This document shows, piece after piece, positions 1 through 10,149 of a stretch of 64,000 nucleotides of DNA (position 1 is its first letter; each line of letters starts with the position of its first letter). The notes beneath the pieces are model-generated. The model ran no database searches. It was not told where the DNA came from and worked only from the letters and a program-made list of their open reading frames with translations. The stretch comes from Labia minor. Its lineage: Eukaryota > Arthropoda > Insecta > Dermaptera > Spongiphoridae. The stretch is taken from NCBI GenBank assembly GCA_963082975.1, contig OY720346.1:74144767-74208766 (forward strand). The letters run 5' to 3'. Both the position numbers and the translations under genes were made by a program.

Positions 1-265
1 AAAAAATACGGGGGATGAGGTAAAGTAAAGAAAAATATATAATATTTTAGACAACCGATATATAACTCATCGTATTATACTAGCAAATATATATATATAA
101 ATTAGTATTTTTGAAATATTTAACCACTCATTTTTTTTTTTTGAAATTCCCACCATAGATAATATTTATAAAGAAAAATCGATCGGTATTGGTTTCAGGC
201 TTGAAAAAAATCATCTATACTGTTTTATTTTTTTTAATTTAAAATAGTAAAATTTAAATGACGTC

Positions 266-515
266 AGACAACGGTTCCTTAAATACAAATATTATTATAA
301 ATATAAATAAAATAAAATTAAAAATATTTATTTTAATAATATTTTGCAATCAAATAACGAAATATATATTATGTTATATCCACAGGCCATACTTTTCTGT
401 CTTTCAGTGCATTAATACGTACGTTTAAGGGCTGTATGTTATTTTGTCTATTTTTTTAAAATTTGTTATTTTAAATTTAAATTATTTAAGGGGCGGCTCT
501 TTGAATCAGGTATTA
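266..515 (-). repeat. Dispersed repeat family E, partial copy
   Basis: The reverse complement of this stretch matches the copies at about 33.9 kb and 43.8 kb. Shared landmarks, in order, are a block reading GCCCTTAAACGTACGTATTA, a run ATGGCCTGTGGATATAA, and an AT-rich tail ending in TTTAAGGA. It is non-coding and looks like a degraded non-autonomous element; the superfamily is not assignable. Confidence 0.6.
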
Positions 516-769
516 ATATTATCAGCCAAACCCGATAATAAGGAATAATTTTTTAATTCATTTGATTTTATTAATTAAATTTTTCCATAATAAAATATTC
601 ACCCTTTACGTTTTTAAAAGGTTTTATTATATAAATATTTTTATTTATTTATTGTATGAATGATCAAACTATTATTATTATAATTATTATAAATTATTTA
701 AAATCTAATATGTATATATAAGATATATTTTCAAAGAATTTTAAAATTATCCTTAATATAGAAGGTCGA

Positions 770-955
770 TTGATGTGTTAAAAAAATGTTTAATGAGTGG
801 ATGGCAAGCATCTGTTTAGGTGTGGGTGGGGGTTGTGGTGGGGGGCATGAACAACAACTGTTGGTTGGCACTTGATTATACCGCAATGGTTGTTCTATGA
901 AAAGAGGCGCCTACTCACCCCATTTCAACTTGACAAATGTAATTTTTTACATACA
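770..955. other. GC-richer non-coding island
   Basis: The island stands out from the AT-rich surroundings, with a G/T-rich stretch near 820-850 and mixed sequence to 940. No ORF, splice pair or match to the repeats in this window is seen. It is a candidate regulatory element only. The rest of 516-1364 is AT-rich with a long TA repeat and an ATT repeat and shows nothing else. Confidence 0.25.
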
Positions 956-1127
956 ACGTTTGTTGATATACTTTCACATCCATGTATATATATATATACA
1001 TGTATATTAATAGATATATACATATCTATGGTAGGTTTAATTGGATCGTGAAAACAAAAGATAAGAGAAAATATATTCCTACTGTTTTACATTATAAACA
1101 CCGAAGTATAGATAAACAGTAAGAATG

Positions 1128-1128
<1 letters not shown>

Positions 1129-1168
<40 letters not shown>
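1129..1168. repeat. (TA)n microsatellite
   Basis: A nearly perfect TA run of about 40 bases. Comparable TA runs occur at about 14547-14580, 31498-31530, 41086-41119 and 46387-46416. TAA/ATT triplet runs, such as 1286-1309, are also common in the window. Confidence 0.9.
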
Positions 1169-1169
<1 letters not shown>

Positions 1170-1364
1170 CATTTATTTATTTTTAAAAAAATAATAACGT
1201 TTTCAAAAATTCATGTTTGTTTATTTTATCTGAACATTAATTTAATCAGAAATTTTTTTTCATAATTGGGGGGAAAAATAATCATTATTATTATTATTAT
1301 TATTATTATAAAAAGAAAGAATAAAGAAATTGTAAAAAAAAAAATTTTTAATATTTTTACAGTG

Positions 1365-1620
1365 TTTTATTCAACTTCCTTTGTTGTCTGTCCTTCTGTA
1401 CATGTTCAAATCTAGTAACTCATTTTTAACACAGTTGCAGTTGACCAATCGAACTAAAACTTTGCACACTCTTCAGATTTGAATGACAATACATGAATAT
1501 AAAATAAAGTTATCATTTAATTAATTAATAATTTAAAGTTGACCAATCGAACTAAAACTTTGCACTCTTCAGATTTGGATGACAATACATGAATTTACTT
1601 AATTAATTAATTAATAAATT
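1365..1620 (+). repeat. Dispersed repeat family D with internal tandem duplication
   Basis: A block beginning GTTGACCAATCGAACTAAAA occurs twice in tandem (about 1439-1498 and 1539-1595), and an inverted piece of the same block lies near 1869-1890. The start (GTGTTTTATTCAACTTC then a TGTCTGTC motif) resembles the repeats at 5395-5605, 21560-21620, 34920-35035 and 60960-61165. Non-coding. Confidence 0.5.
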
Positions 1621-1964
1621 TTAACTCAGCATTAAATATCATTTATATTCTCAAAGTATATACAAATAAAACTTAAAACTTTAAAAACTTATTTACTAAA
1701 AAATTAAAAATAAAAATAAATAATTAAAAAAAAAATTAAGTTACAGTGTTTTATTTATAAATGCACTAAAAACTAGAAAATAATTTTTCTTATTTATAAA
1801 TGATATTTAATGATGGGTTAAAATTTATTAATTAATTAAATGAGAAAATGAATGCTTCATTTTATTTTCATGTATTGTCATCCAAACCTGAAAATTATTT
1901 TAGAATTAAACAAAAGAGCATCTTTTTTTAATTTGTTGGTTACCATTGAAATTGATTTGTTTTT

Positions 1965-2345
1965 TAAATTCTATTTATTAATAATTTCTGAAACCGGATA
2001 TAAATGATATAATTTTTCCTTGAATAATCTTCTGGTCAGTTTCCCGCCCTTATTTCCTGTGTATTCATTCGGGTGTGAGTTACAAATGTAAGAATCATGT
2101 CGTTCCAAGTAATTGAAAAGAGGAGAACAACACACAAAACAGCTACAACAGCTATCAAAGACAAGAGACAAGAGTTGGGCAAAAGTTATTGAACAAACGA
2201 CAAAGAAGAAAGCAGACAAGCGTGCGAATGGATTGCCAATGTCGTAGGGGGCTGTAAATGGACTTTACTTGAATTATACACCTCGAGATACGATACTTGA
2301 TTGTTTGTTCTTCCGATGACCTAATAGCGTTAGCCTTAATAATCT
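1965..2345. other. Complex non-coding island
   Basis: This stretch has mixed base composition and lacks the low-complexity runs of its flanks. A short minus-strand reading frame at 1971-2219 has no recognisable domain and no splice context. Candidate conserved non-coding sequence; a TC microsatellite follows at about 2401-2420. Confidence 0.25.
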
Positions 2346-2877
2346 TGAATGATCATCGAAATTGATGAATAAACATCAACCAACTTGCTTTTAAAAAGAT
2401 TTCTCTCTCTCTCTCTCTCTTACTCTCATTCAAACACTGAAGCATATTATCACCACCATATAGAATTTAAAAACTATTGAATTTGTCCCCATCGTTTGAG
2501 TATTCGATGAATATTAAACAGTCCTCTAACAAAAGAGTATATTTGTATGTGTAAGACACACACACACAAACATAGAGGAGAGAGAAAAACTAACTGGACC
2601 TCAAACTAAATGATAAAAACCTTTTTTTTCTCTCATCATCTTATTTAAATAATAGTATAATAATAATAATAACAATAATTATTTTATTTCTACACATTCT
2701 TTCAACTCATTAAACAAAATTTTCAATTGTAAAATTTCATTCATTAAAGCATTAGTATGTTTATAAAATAATTTTAAAAAACTTTTTTGTTTGTTTATTA
2801 ATTTATTTATTTAAAATCATCAAATTAATAGAGTCTTTATATAACCGAAATAAATAAAATGTAATTATTCAAATTAG

Positions 2878-3367
2878 TCTTTATGTCATGGATTTGGATA
2901 AAACTTTACCAGTGGATTTCTTTTTTAATCCCAAATAAACATTTCTTATGCAATCTTACGCATCTAGTTTATGTGATAAAAAGGATTAAAGTTTGTATAT
3001 AAGTCCAATGATATTTTATTTAGTTACCATGTTTTATTAATTTGACCATCAGAGGGCTCCACTAATTTTCTGGAATTTTTCGGAGAGTTTTTCAGTTCGG
3101 ATTAAATTAAAAAATTTCAGTATATCCAAACCGAACCGAAAAAAGACCGTAAATTAGGAATAAGTGCTTAATTAGTGAATTATTTAATAAAACATTACTT
3201 AATGGCTTAACTTTTCGACGTTCATAACCAGCTAATGTGTCAATCTTAAAAAATATTAATTATCTAGTAAACTAGAGGAGACCGAGATATATTGCATAAG
3301 GAAAGTATCTTTGGAATTAAACAAGGAATCCAATGGCAAAGTTTCAATCAAATCTATGACATAAAGA
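2878..3367. repeat. Foldback (long inverted repeat) element, family F copy 1
   Basis: The two ends are inverted copies of each other. The left end begins TCTTTATGTCATGGATTTG and the right end closes with the imperfect complement. Inside, both arms carry the family core: AAACTTTACCAGTGGATT, then a TTATGCAAT block, then TCTAGTTTATG. Other copies are at 8776-9015 (half), 27608-28077, 39236-39745 and 61672-61939. No coding capacity. It looks like a MITE or foldback transposon. Confidence 0.75.
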
Positions 3368-4696
3368 ACTAATTTGAATAATTAAAATAAATAATAATAA
3401 TAAAATATTATTTAATTGCAATCATTTAAAGTTTTAAAAAAAATTATTAATCACTTTTCTTATATAAATATATATATTTTTTTAATTTTAAATTATATAT
3501 ATATATATATTAAAATAAATTTAATATATGAATAAAGAACCCGCATATATTTGATATATAGATATTTAAAAAAAAAAAAAAAAAAAAAAAAAACACGTTG
3601 GAAAAAAATGATATCCTAGAGTGATTATGATAATAATACATTAAAAGTGAATAAAATTAGTAATATCACCGTCCATTTCCATATAATTATAATATATAAC
3701 GTAAATAAATTTAATATTTATATTTCAAATTATTAATTTTAATATACGTATATATATATATAGATATAGATATATGCTAATAGGTATTATTCTTAGAATA
3801 ATAGAATTAATTGAAATCTTATTTAAATATGAAAAAGGTCAGCTTTTTACAAGTAAAGTACGAATATTTAAAGCAATTAATCCTCTGTTCGTTTATTTAT
3901 TTATTTTTTTGTTTATCTAAGTTGTAGTATGTAGTATGTAGAATGTAGGTAGAAGTGATATGTGTTGAAGATAAGAATGTCTCTGGTGTAAAACTGTTAT
4001 TTACATAATTAGAATTTTGTTGATCTTTTATCTTGTTAAATAAGAAATAAAAATATGAACACGAAGAAAAATTAAATTTATATATTGCTATTTCAATAAA
4101 GAAGAAGTTCTCTTAAATTAATTTGGTTAATTGATTTGATGATAGATAATAACAACGTTAAAGGATTTCATTATTTTAATTTTTAAATTTAATTTTCTTT
4201 CTTTCTTTTGAACTTGTATATTATATATGAAAAAAATAAATTCGAGTGGTGGTAAATTAAATTTACACATATTTATTATTATTAGTAGTAGTACTGGATA
4301 TTGATTATTAAAAAAAAAGAAATACTTAAAAAGATAGGGTGGAATTTTATTGATTATCATATTTAATCTCTAATCTTTTAGGATGCAATAATTATTAATA
4401 TATATTTATAATGAAGGCACCACATTGAACTCATGACCTCTATTTTACAGATTTTTATGTTTAATTCTCCTCACTCTCAGAAATAGTACCTGCATTATTA
4501 CTCTTTACCAATGATTAGATGATGTTAATAGTTAATATACGTCTGAACATTATTTTTTAATTAAATTACTAAATATTTCCTAAATGAATTGATGCCTAAT
4601 TTCTTCATGGCTGACTCCGAAAGTAGAGGGAAAACAATTCATTTATTTGATTTAAAAACCAAAAAACAAAAAAAATTATAAACTATGTATTTATTT
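3368..4696. other. AT-rich spacer
   Basis: Low-complexity AT-rich sequence with poly-A (about 3569-3592), TA and TAA runs. No gene, no long inverted repeat and no splice-bounded open frame is seen. Confidence 0.6.
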
Positions 4697-4974
4697 AAGG
4701 CGCCACAGGGTGGGAGATAGCGTAGCTGGCTCACATTCTCGAGGTTCCGCTGTCAAGTCCCGGGCCTGGCAGGTAAATTTCTCTATGTGTAACCCCACCC
4801 AGCATCCGGGATCAATATTGGGAATGCTACTTGATAAAAAGTAGCGCCTCCGATCAAGAAAATCAAGATAAAGGTCGATAGAACCCATTCTACTGATCAT
4901 AGGACACCTAATTAATATAACAAACATGATAGGCGCTGACCTTGCGTAGGATGTATATAAGCCAGAGGTTTTAT
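4697..4974 (+). mobile_element. tRNA-derived SINE, family S1 copy 1
   Basis: The 5' head begins AAGGCGCCACAGGGTGGGAG and contains an A-box-like TAGCGTAGCTGG and a degenerate B-box-like region starting GAGGTTCCG, as expected for an RNA polymerase III promoter of tRNA origin. The body and the 3' end (CCAGAGGTTTT) match three minus-strand copies at 55884-56175, 58647-58909 and 63138-63410. Reading frames in it are spurious. Confidence 0.85.
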
Positions 4975-5394
4975 AAATATATATAATAGAATATATAGTA
5001 ATATGTGTATTATTACAAATTGAAATAATAAATTAATTTAAAATGGTTTAAATATTTATATAAATGTTATTATTGAATAATAATTATTATATTATATTTA
5101 TAAATAAATAATTTTTATTAATATGAGATTTTATAAATGTATATAAGAATATTGTACTCATATTGACTTCTTAAAAAAAAGGGTATTGTTTTTTTTGTTT
5201 CCTTTCTCTCGGGGACATATATATAAATAAATGGATCCTTTTCTCTATGCCATTTGAGGGAAAAAAACCCTCTTCATTGGTGCTATAAGTGATTAATAAG
5301 AATTCATCATTCATTTTAATGCTATAAAATAATCTTAAATACATTAAAAATGAAAATCTATCCTGAAATAAATATTTATGCTTCAGAATCCGTT

Positions 5395-5605
5395 AAAAAA
5401 AATTAATCAGAGCAATACAAGAGGAGTTAGTTACTAAAAGTAAATTAATCGGTAATTAATTACAATTAATTAATTATAATTCAATTATATTTCTTCTATA
5501 CCTTCTAGGGATCGATTGAAATATCTATAAAAAATGTCAAAAGAGCGAACAGACAGAGAGACACCAAGTGAAGTTGAGAAAAACGTTATAATAAAACCAA
5601 ATAAA
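5395..5605 (-). repeat. Dispersed repeat family D copy
   Basis: It matches 60960-61165 over about 200 bases in the same orientation, including TTATAATTCAATTATAT and GAGCGAACAGACAGA. The stretch between it and the SINE (4975-5394) is AT-rich with nothing recognisable. A run of 12 G lies just downstream at about 5653. Confidence 0.6.
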
Positions 5606-5820
5606 TGAATGAATGAATAAATCAATTAATGTTATATCTATATTGTGTGTGAGGGGGGGGGGGGCTTGGTGGATAACCATTATTGAAATTGGATATAGAT
5701 ATTAAATTAATGAGTTGTTTAAAAGGATAGTAAATGTAAATGAAAAAAGAATATCGATTGATGATGTGAAATCGGCCATTGGAATCAATTCAGTGTTGGT
5801 TCGAAGTGCTTGTTTTTATT

Positions 5821-7895
5821 ATGAGCACTTTCAGAAGAAACTTAAACCCCCTTGCATGGTGTGCCCGTATTTTTGGTGTATTCCCATTGAATTTAAAATA
5901 TCAATATCGTTTAAAGAGTGTCTTCTTTATATGGAGTATAATTTTGGGAGTGGCGATCAATGTAAACCAATTTTTTCCACATTATTCAGACAAGTGGCAG
6001 TTATTTATCAATCCCCTCTATCGTTTTCGTACTTGTATTTTTTTTATTCTCTCTTTATCAACTTCGTATCATTTCCCAAATTTAATTGAACGATTTGAAA
6101 ATTTCGATATTGATTACCTATCGAGTTATCGATGTCCAGTTCATGTGCCATTTTACACTCGTGGTTACTTCTGGTCCATTATCAATCTCCTTTTTACTTG
6201 CATCCATTTAGTTTTGTTACTCTTTGAAAGTTCCCGGGACATTTTTGATAATTGTATTGCCTATTTTTCTTACAATTTCCGTCAAATCTACACGCATCTT
6301 TATCTTTTTTATTGTATTCATTTAATTTCACGTTTTCGTGATTTGGCCATTCAATGGAATTCATTAACCAAACAAAGTGAGAAAGAAATCGATATTTGTC
6401 GTCTTCATTATATTTATTTATCCAAATTGGTACATTTATTATCAGAATCATTTGGTCCGTTTCTTTGTATGTTCTATTTCACTAATTTATTGGAGTTGTT
6501 AACCAATTTGTATGATTTTGTTTATATTCAAAGTACTAGCAACTATAAAGGACCAGCACTTATACTTTTCAAATTAATATCGGTTTATTTTGTATCTGCA
6601 ATCAGTGGACAAGTCACTATCGAGGTAAGAATTTTACTAATTATGGAATGGAAAAAATTAATAAATGAAATCGATGAATGAGAAAATCAAATAATAAATA
6701 TATACAAATTTTAATCAAATTAATTGAAATATTGATTAATATATATATATATCAGTGGCTATAAGGAACTCGAAAGTTCTTGGCCGCAACAATCACACTT
6801 CTCCAAATATCCCTATCCTGTGCCACCAACATCCAATTCCTACCTTCTCCCATCTCTCCCACGTTTCTTCTTACATTGTCCACCCACCGCGTCCTTGGTC
6901 TTCCAAGAGGATGTTTCTCAATCGGTTTCCCCACCAATATTTTTCGCCATTCTTTCCTCTCCCATTCTAATGAGTCTTGCCCATTGTAGCCTTCTCAATT
7001 TTATACCCCTAACTGTCTTGAGGTGCATAGAGGTTATGCAATTCCTAGTTATGCAGTCTCCGCCATTGCCCGGTGACCTCATCTTTCTTTTGCCCATCAA
7101 TGTCGCGAAGAATATTCTTAAATACTCTAAATCTACTCTTCCACGTCTCCTATATAGGATCATAGACTATGCCTCACAACCATTTTTTTCTTTTTGGTTT
7201 TATTTAAAAATTTAGTTAATTTAATGAAAGATCTTTTATGCTGTTGCTTTTTGCTGTTTAAATATTGCATTTAAATATTTTTAAATTTTATAATAATTAA
7301 GTAGATGAAAAAGTAAGATTAATACAAATTCAACATTCATAAATTTAATTAATTACATCAACGAATGATGATATAACCCTAACTAGATCTGGAGATGCAT
7401 AGAGGTCATGCAATTCCTCGTTATGCAGTCTCCCCCATACCTTTGGTCCATAAATGCTGCAAAGAATCCTATTCTCAAATACTCTTAATCTACTCTCGTT
7501 CTCCAGAATCATTGACCATGCCTCACATCCGTATATAACAGCCGGAAAAATATAATTGTTTTTATATATATATTATTTTTTTAGGGTTTAAAAATTATTA
7601 ATGAAATTCAATCTTTTTCACTTTTACGAACAAGTTTCTCCACTCAACAACAATTACAAATGACCACATTACAACTACTCTCTTATCCACTTCAAATATC
7701 CGCTAATCATTATTTTACCATCAAAAAGAACACCTTTATATCGGTAACAAATAAATAAATAAAAATATTTATTTAATAAATTATTATATTAATTTTTTTT
7801 TTTCTTTTCAGTTTATCTTCTCAATCACAACATATTTTATTGTGTTAATGCAATTTCAAACCCAATTATCTGAATATAATTTACAATTTAAATGA
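5821..7895 (+). CDS. GR1: gustatory receptor family 7TM chemoreceptor (3 exons)
   Basis: Exons 5821-6624, 7585-7743 and 7812-7895 give 348 residues. Both introns are phase 0: donor GAG|gtaaga with acceptor ttag|GGT, then donor TCG|gtaaca with acceptor ttcag|TTT. Exon 1 encodes an N-terminal motif (RIFGVFPLN, about residues 16-24), several hydrophobic membrane spans, and the family's conserved LSESFGPFL segment (about residues 211-219) before transmembrane segment 6. The last exon encodes TTYFIVLMQF, the TYxxxxxQF signature of transmembrane segment 7. Gustatory receptors are ligand-gated channels of chemosensory neurons; the ligand is not predictable here. The ATG at 5821 is the first in frame after a TGA at 5767. 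A different frame just upstream also looks receptor-like across a run of five C at 5847-5851, so a longer N terminus is possible. The stop lies 4 nt before GR2. Confidence 0.85.
6752..7178 (-). mobile_element. Non-LTR retrotransposon fragment (reverse transcriptase C-terminal region) in GR1 intron 1
   Basis: The minus strand, with frame changes, encodes the tail of an endonuclease-reverse transcriptase polyprotein. Visible are a WARLIRMGEERM segment, then HPLGRPRTRWVDNV and a closing AQDRDIWRSVI, a pattern typical of these proteins. It is truncated at both ends and frameshifted, hence dead. It lies antisense to the receptor gene, inside its first intron. Confidence 0.75.
7384..7550 (-). mobile_element. 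Second non-LTR retrotransposon fragment in GR1 intron 1
   Basis: The minus strand reads VIYGCEAWSMILENESRLRV and then FENRILCSIYGP, the segment that precedes the region seen in the 6752-7178 fragment in this type of reverse transcriptase polyprotein. Part of the nucleotide sequence (ATGCATAGAGGT, ATGCAATTCCT) is repeated in the first fragment, so these are two independently truncated pieces of one family. It ends about 35 bases before GR1 exon 2. Confidence 0.7.
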
Positions 7896-7899
7896 CAAT

Positions 7900-10149
7900 A
7901 TGCATCTTTTTTATAAGAATATGCAACCATTTGTTTGGGCATTGAGAATATTTGGTGTTCATCCATTAACAAAATCACTTACTTATAGTATCATCTCCAT
8001 TTCATGGTTTTATTCTTTAATTTATTTTATTTTTTTAATCTTTTTTCAAGCATTCTATGATTATAAACAATGGTGGAAAAATCAATTTAAAATTTATTTC
8101 GTTTTCAGAATTTTAAGTGTATTTTTAACAACGTTTATTGGTGATCGTAAATTACCAGAATTTATTCAATCCTTTCAAAATTTTGATAATATCTATTTTA
8201 ATAAATTTGGAATTCAATTTATCTATCAGTGGTATCATCGTGGCGCTTTCTGGATGTTGATGATGATTGTAGTTTTTCTCGTAGAATTTTTAGGTAAATT
8301 TTTTACATCCATTGATCGAATCTCTTTTATAAGTTGTTCCATGAAAGCGTTTATTAAATCCACTACGACTAGTATAATTATTCAATATTATTTCTATTGT
8401 ATTCATTTGCATACACGAATTCGAATGATTCGTTTTCAATTAAAACATGAATTATTATCACCATCACCACGTGGAATTTATTTAGAATATTTGAGATTAT
8501 TGCATTTAGAAATATGCGAGCAAATTAATCGAATGAATGAATGTTTCGGTTTGAGAATTCTTGTCTATCTACTCATAACGATCATCTCCGCACTCTTTGA
8601 TTTGTTTCAATATATATTTATTTCACGCTGGGAATCGTACGGTCATTTATTATTTAATATCAATGCATTTATATTAATATATATACTTGGTACGTTGACA
8701 AGTCAAGTAACCGATGAGGTAAGTCATTTTAGAGAATTTTTCATTTTTTTTAAATAAAATAAAAATACTTATTATGGTAATTGTGTTTGCAAAACGGGAA
8801 GCTTGAGGAATTTGAATGAAACTTTGCCAGTGGATTCCTTTTTTAATTCCATAGAAACTTTCCTTATGCAATATTTCTCGGACGCTTCTTAGTTTACGAG
8901 ATAAAAATTATTAAAATTTGCATAAAAACCCATTCAGCTACCATGTTTTATTCACTTGGTCAGCAGAGGACTCCACTAATTTTCAGGGGGGGGGGGGGTT
9001 CAGTTCGGATTGAATATACAAAAATTAAAAAAATAATTATTAAATAAATTCCCTTACTATTAATTTTAATATATTATTACATTTGATTTTCAATTACAAT
9101 ATTATATATAATATAGGTTTACGAGGTGTGTCTAAAAAGTTCGGTGAATAAAAAAAACATTAAAAAGCGAATGTTAATTGTAAATACCTTTATTAACCTT
9201 CACAATACTCTCTACTTGCCACAAGGCACTTCTCATAACTCTCCACTAGCCACAACCCACTTCTGACAACGTTCGTATAACGCTTGAAAACTGTTGGAGA
9301 AGTCATGAAGTGGAATCGTTCTCGGAGTAGCCGTCACAACGTTCAGGCCGGCAATCCACAAGCAGGACATCAGAAAACACTACTTACTGTGTCTTTGCTA
9401 ATACCCAATTAGAGTCAATCGCCGATCTTTTGTTAGCATCTCTCGTACATGTTCAGTGTTTTCTGGTGTCCTGCTTGTGGATTGCCGGCCTGAACGTTGT
9501 GACGACTACTCTGAGAACGATACCACATCATGACTTCTCCAACAGTTTTCAAGTGTTATACGAACGTTATGAGAAGTGCGTTGTGGCAAAAAAAGTATTG
9601 TGAAGGTTAATAAAGGTATTTACAATTAACATTCTCTTTTTAATGTTTTTATCATACCATTCACCGAACTTTTTAGACAAACCTCGTATAATAATAACGA
9701 AAGTATTAATATAATTAATTAATATTAATGTTTATTTGTAGTAAAATGTAATTTTATTAATTGTAAATAAATGAAGAAATATAATAAAAACCTGTATATA
9801 TTTTTAGGCTGAACAAATAATAATCGATGCATGTAAAATACAAATGTTGAAACATGATGCATCCTGTCATTTGCCAATTTACATGTTAATACAACAACAG
9901 AAAGCCATTCGGCCACATTTTACAGCGTTTGGATTCTTAAAATTAAATAAACATTCTATACTATCCGTAAATAAGATAAGAATAAAATAAAAATCAATAC
10001 TAACTTTATTATTTATTGTTTTATTCCAATTAATTCAATTCTAATTAATATCTAAAATAAATTTTCAGGTGGGAGTGTCAATACTAACATACTTCATAAT
10101 AATTATTGAATTTTCTAAAAGTCTTTTAGAAATGATAATTCAACATTAA
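7900..10149 (+). CDS. GR2: gustatory receptor family 7TM chemoreceptor (3 exons)
   Basis: Exons 7900-8718, 9808-9966 and 10069-10149 give 352 residues. Both introns are phase 0: GAG|gtaagt with tttag|GCT, and TCC|gtaaat with ttcag|GTG. The N terminus has RIFGVHPL, matching GR1. MNECFGLRIL (about residues 208-217) is the conserved segment before transmembrane segment 6. Exon 2 ends GFLKLNKHSILS and exon 3 encodes ILTYFIIIIEF, a TYxxxxxQF-type signature with E in place of Q. The ATG lies 4 nt after the GR1 stop, in another frame, with no room for a separate 3' end or promoter between them. Intron 1 (1089 bp) holds half of a foldback element and a mariner-like foldback. The last exon was copied downstream, where it serves GR3. 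Confidence 0.85.
8776..9015 (+). repeat. Foldback family F half-copy in GR2 intron 1
   Basis: It begins GGTAATTGTGTTTGC then ACGGGAAGCTT, the same outer end as the copy at 61.7 kb, followed by the family core (AAACTTTGCCAGTGGATTCC, TTATGCAATATTT, TTTACGAGATAAAAATTATT). It stops near a run of G at about 8988 and the matching right arm is absent, so the element is truncated. Confidence 0.65.
9122..9686. mobile_element. Mariner-like foldback element in GR2 intron 1
   Basis: A 565-bp element flanked by TA on both sides (9120-9121 and 9687-9688). The ends are inverted: CGAGGTGTGTCTAAAAAGTT at the left and the complement at the right. The arms continue as near-complements for about 240 bases each (for example AATCCACAAGCAGGAC at the left against GTCCTGCTTGTGGATT at the right), so the transcript would fold into a long hairpin. 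The TA duplication and terminal sequence fit the Tc1/mariner superfamily. There is no transposase ORF. Part of the left arm is tandemly duplicated. Confidence 0.8.

Noticed and set aside
1439-1600. CRISPR-like or satellite array
   Set aside because: There are only two tandem copies of a dispersed repeat and the host is eukaryotic.
4720-4780. tRNA gene
   Set aside because: A- and B-box-like motifs are present, but spacing and pairing do not give a tRNA cloverleaf, and the sequence recurs as part of a longer SINE.
5715-6089. 124-codon frame overlapping the start of GR1
   Set aside because: It has no ATG, it crosses the receptor exon in another frame and stops inside it. Only its first part is receptor-like, which is noted as a finding.
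6755-7215. Several plus-strand frames in GR1 intron 1
   Set aside because: They are reverse-strand reads through a dead retrotransposon fragment encoded on the minus strand.
9725-9916. Minus-strand 63-codon frame
   Set aside because: It is antisense to GR2 exon 2.
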